A stretch of 64,000 nt of DNA, from NCBI RefSeq assembly GCF_014647375.1, contig NZ_BMPB01000001.1:186001-250000 (forward strand). The letters run 5' to 3'. The notes beneath the pieces were generated by a model, which made no database searches, had not been told where the DNA came from, and saw nothing but the letters and a program-made list of their open reading frames with translations. The translations under genes were made by a program, and so were the position numbers. Source of the DNA: Parabacteroides faecis. Lineage in GTDB: Bacteria; Bacteroidota; Bacteroidia; Bacteroidales; Tannerellaceae. Numbering within the stretch: the stretch's first letter is position 1; the number at the start of each line of letters is the position of its first letter. Below, in pieces: positions 62,757 through 64,000 of the stretch.

Positions 62757-62897
62757 CGGTTGACAAGTGACAGTTGACAGTTATAGATGCAACAAAAGAA
62801 AATATGGAAAATAAAGATATTATGCGCAATAATCAGAACAGTGTAGAGAATATAGACCGTGACAAAACCTGTCAACCGTCAACTGTCAACTGTCAAC
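62752..62897. repeat. Inverted GTTGACA heptamer arrays between parE and coaD
   Basis: Four 7-base units GTTGACG, GTTGACA, AGTGACA, GTTGACA (62752-62779) face four inverted units TGTCAAC, CGTCAAC, TGTCAAC, TGTCAAC (62870-62897). They match as inverted arms at about 24 of 28 positions, around a 90-base AT-rich centre. The left arm holds the parE stop; the right arm is read as coding sequence of coaD. Confidence 0.8.
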
Positions 62898-63358
62898 TGA
62901 ATAAGCGTATCGCCCTTTTCCCCGGAACGTTCGATCCTTTTACGGTCGGGCATCAATCGCTGGTAAGCCGCGGGCTGGCACTGGTCGACGAGATCATTAT
63001 TTCTATCGGTATCAACGACAAGAAACAGACATATTTCTCGCTCGAAAAACGGATCGAAGCCATCCGCAGCCTTTATAAAGACGAACCACGGGTAAAAGTA
63101 ATGTCGTACAACTCGCTGACTGTCGATTTTGCCACAGAAGTCGGCGCCGAATTTATCATGCGAGGCATCCGTACCGTCAACGATTTCGAATACGAGAAGA
63201 GCATCGCCGATGTCAACCGCAAACTGAGTGGTATCGAGACGTTCATTCTTTTTACAGAACCCGAACATACTCACATCAGTTCCAGCATTGTACGCGAACT
63301 GTTGCGGTATGGCAAAGATATTTCACTGTTCGTTCCGAAGGGAACCAACTTATATTGA
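62804..63358 (+). CDS. coaD: Phosphopantetheine adenylyltransferase with repeat-derived N-terminus
   Basis: CoaD catalyses the ATP-dependent adenylylation of 4'-phosphopantetheine in coenzyme A synthesis. The catalytic core is complete: [16 protein letters not shown] (nucleotide-binding T/HxGH), [15 protein letters not shown] and the C-terminal ISSSIVREL. Normal CoaD begins at about this RIALF, but here no ATG, GTG or TTG is available next to it. The frame runs back through TGTCAAC heptamers to ATG at 62822 or 62804, or TTG at 62774. I chose 62804, which gives 184 residues with about 34 extra, unlikely-looking residues. A CTG start at about 62896 cannot be excluded. Confidence 0.85.
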   Translation: MENKDIMRNNQNSVENIDRDKTCQPSTVNCQLNKRIALFPGTFDPFTVGHQSLVSRGLALVDEIIISIGINDKKQTYFSLEKRIEAIRSLYKDEPRVKVMSYNSLTVDFATEVGAEFIMRGIRTVNDFEYEKSIADVNRKLSGIETFILFTEPEHTHISSSIVRELLRYGKDISLFVPKGTNLY

Positions 63359-63381
63359 CTATTTACGAAACAAAGATTAAA

Positions 63382-64000
63382 ATGAAACGAATCGTAGTAT
63401 CCCTGCTCGCCCTGATGATCGCCATCACGACGGCAGTGGCCCAGAAACCGAATCAGGATGCCCGCAAATTATCCATGGCATTATATGCTATCTCGAATCT
63501 GTACGTAGATCCGGTGGATGATTCCAAGCTGGTGGAAGATGCAATCACCGGTATGCTGGAAAAACTGGACCCGCATTCCAACTATATGGATCCGGAAGAG
63601 ACAAAAGAGATGACCGAACCGCTGCAAGGGAATTTTGACGGCATCGGTATCCAGTTCAATATGCTGACAGATACATTATATGTTATCCAGGTAATACCCG
63701 GCGGTCCTTCCGAAAAGGTAGGCCTGGTAGCCGGCGACCGTATTATCATGGTCGACGATACATTGATTGCCGGTGTTAAAATGAAAACAACGGACATCAT
63801 GAAACGCCTGCGGGGACCGAAAGGGACCGAGGTCAGCATAAAGGTGTTACGTAATAAGAATCCGGAGCTGATCGAATTCAAGATCATCCGTGGTAAGATC
63901 CCTGTAACCAGCCTGGATGCCGCCTATATGGCAGACAAGCAGACCGGATATATCAAACTGAACCGTTTTGCCGCTTCTTCGGCCGACGAATTCCGTGACG
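63382..64000 (+). CDS. S41-family C-terminal processing protease, N-terminal part
   Basis: The gene starts at ATG 63382 and runs off the window after 206 codons. It has a signal peptide to about residue 20 (TTAVAQ), then a helical cap (LSMALYAISNLYVDPVDDSKLVEDAITGML, read in parts) and the LDPHSNYMDPEE segment. A PDZ domain follows (about 85-165) with GIGIQFNM, VIPGGPSEKVGLVAGDRI and RGPKGTEV. The beginning of the peptidase domain follows (TGYIKLNRFAASSADEF). The catalytic Ser-Lys pair is beyond the window. The family trims or degrades exported proteins in the periplasm. Confidence 0.92.
   Translation, partial: MKRIVVSLLALMIAITTAVAQKPNQDARKLSMALYAISNLYVDPVDDSKLVEDAITGMLEKLDPHSNYMDPEETKEMTEPLQGNFDGIGIQFNMLTDTLYVIQVIPGGPSEKVGLVAGDRIIMVDDTLIAGVKMKTTDIMKRLRGPKGTEVSIKVLRNKNPELIEFKIIRGKIPVTSLDAAYMADKQTGYIKLNRFAASSADEFRD

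Overview
The window comes from a Bacteroidota chromosome, most likely a gut Bacteroidales of the Parabacteroides/Tannerellaceae type. The reasons are: promoters of the TTG-N19-TAnnTTTG form; A-rich leaders in place of strong Shine-Dalgarno sites; a SusC/SusD polysaccharide utilisation locus (PUL) with a hybrid two-component regulator; a complete type IX secretion (T9SS) core operon; and a large DUF6383 secreted protein of a kind common in Parabacteroides. No rRNA, tRNA, insertion sequence, prophage structural gene or CRISPR array was seen.

Layout. 1-3006: the end of an RND/TolC efflux operon plus an exported Gfo/Idh/MocA-like protein, closed by a strong terminator. 3036-6078 (minus): a three-gene His/Cys-rich TonB receptor operon, probably for metal uptake. 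6120-7899: a methyltransferase, a PduO-type cobalamin adenosyltransferase and a DUF2795 protein. 7972-14285: the T9SS operon porP-gldK-gldL-gldM-gldN. Palindromic GTAGGGG elements lie in its leader and just before gldN. 14286-15224: a decayed stretch of small minus-strand ORFs, two of which look frameshifted by short repeat indels. 15225-20165: a 1442-residue DUF6383 surface-protein candidate. Its upstream region has the architecture of an invertible promoter in the OFF orientation. 20190-24592: a transglutaminase-like lipoprotein and a CPA1-type (NhaP2/CvrA) antiporter.

24618-53420 (minus) is one PUL. In transcription order it reads HTCS regulator, GH74, SusC, SusD, GH9, GH9, an unrecognised 614-residue exported protein, GH31 (YicI-like), GH31 (PA14-containing), GH2 and GH3. 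This set fits xyloglucan: GH74/GH9 for the glucan backbone, two alpha-xylosidases, a beta-galactosidase and a beta-glucosidase. It lacks an obvious surface endo-glucanase lipoprotein, a surface glycan-binding protein, a fucosidase and an arabinofuranosidase. It may therefore import oligosaccharides released by others.

53694-64000: porX (a T9SS response regulator with a PglZ domain), tsaE, a small Imm17-like membrane protein, rnr, an SMP-30-like lipoprotein, a GNAT protein, parE, coaD and the start of an S41 protease. The intergenic DNA is rich in short tandem repeats. One heptamer array has been incorporated into the predicted N-terminus of CoaD.

The strongest lead is the 18-bp inverted-repeat pair flanking a lone, outward-facing promoter upstream of the DUF6383 gene. 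Next are the xyloglucan-type PUL with its unassigned putative hydrolase, the two slippage-type frameshifts in the small-ORF stretch, and the repeat-derived start of coaD.
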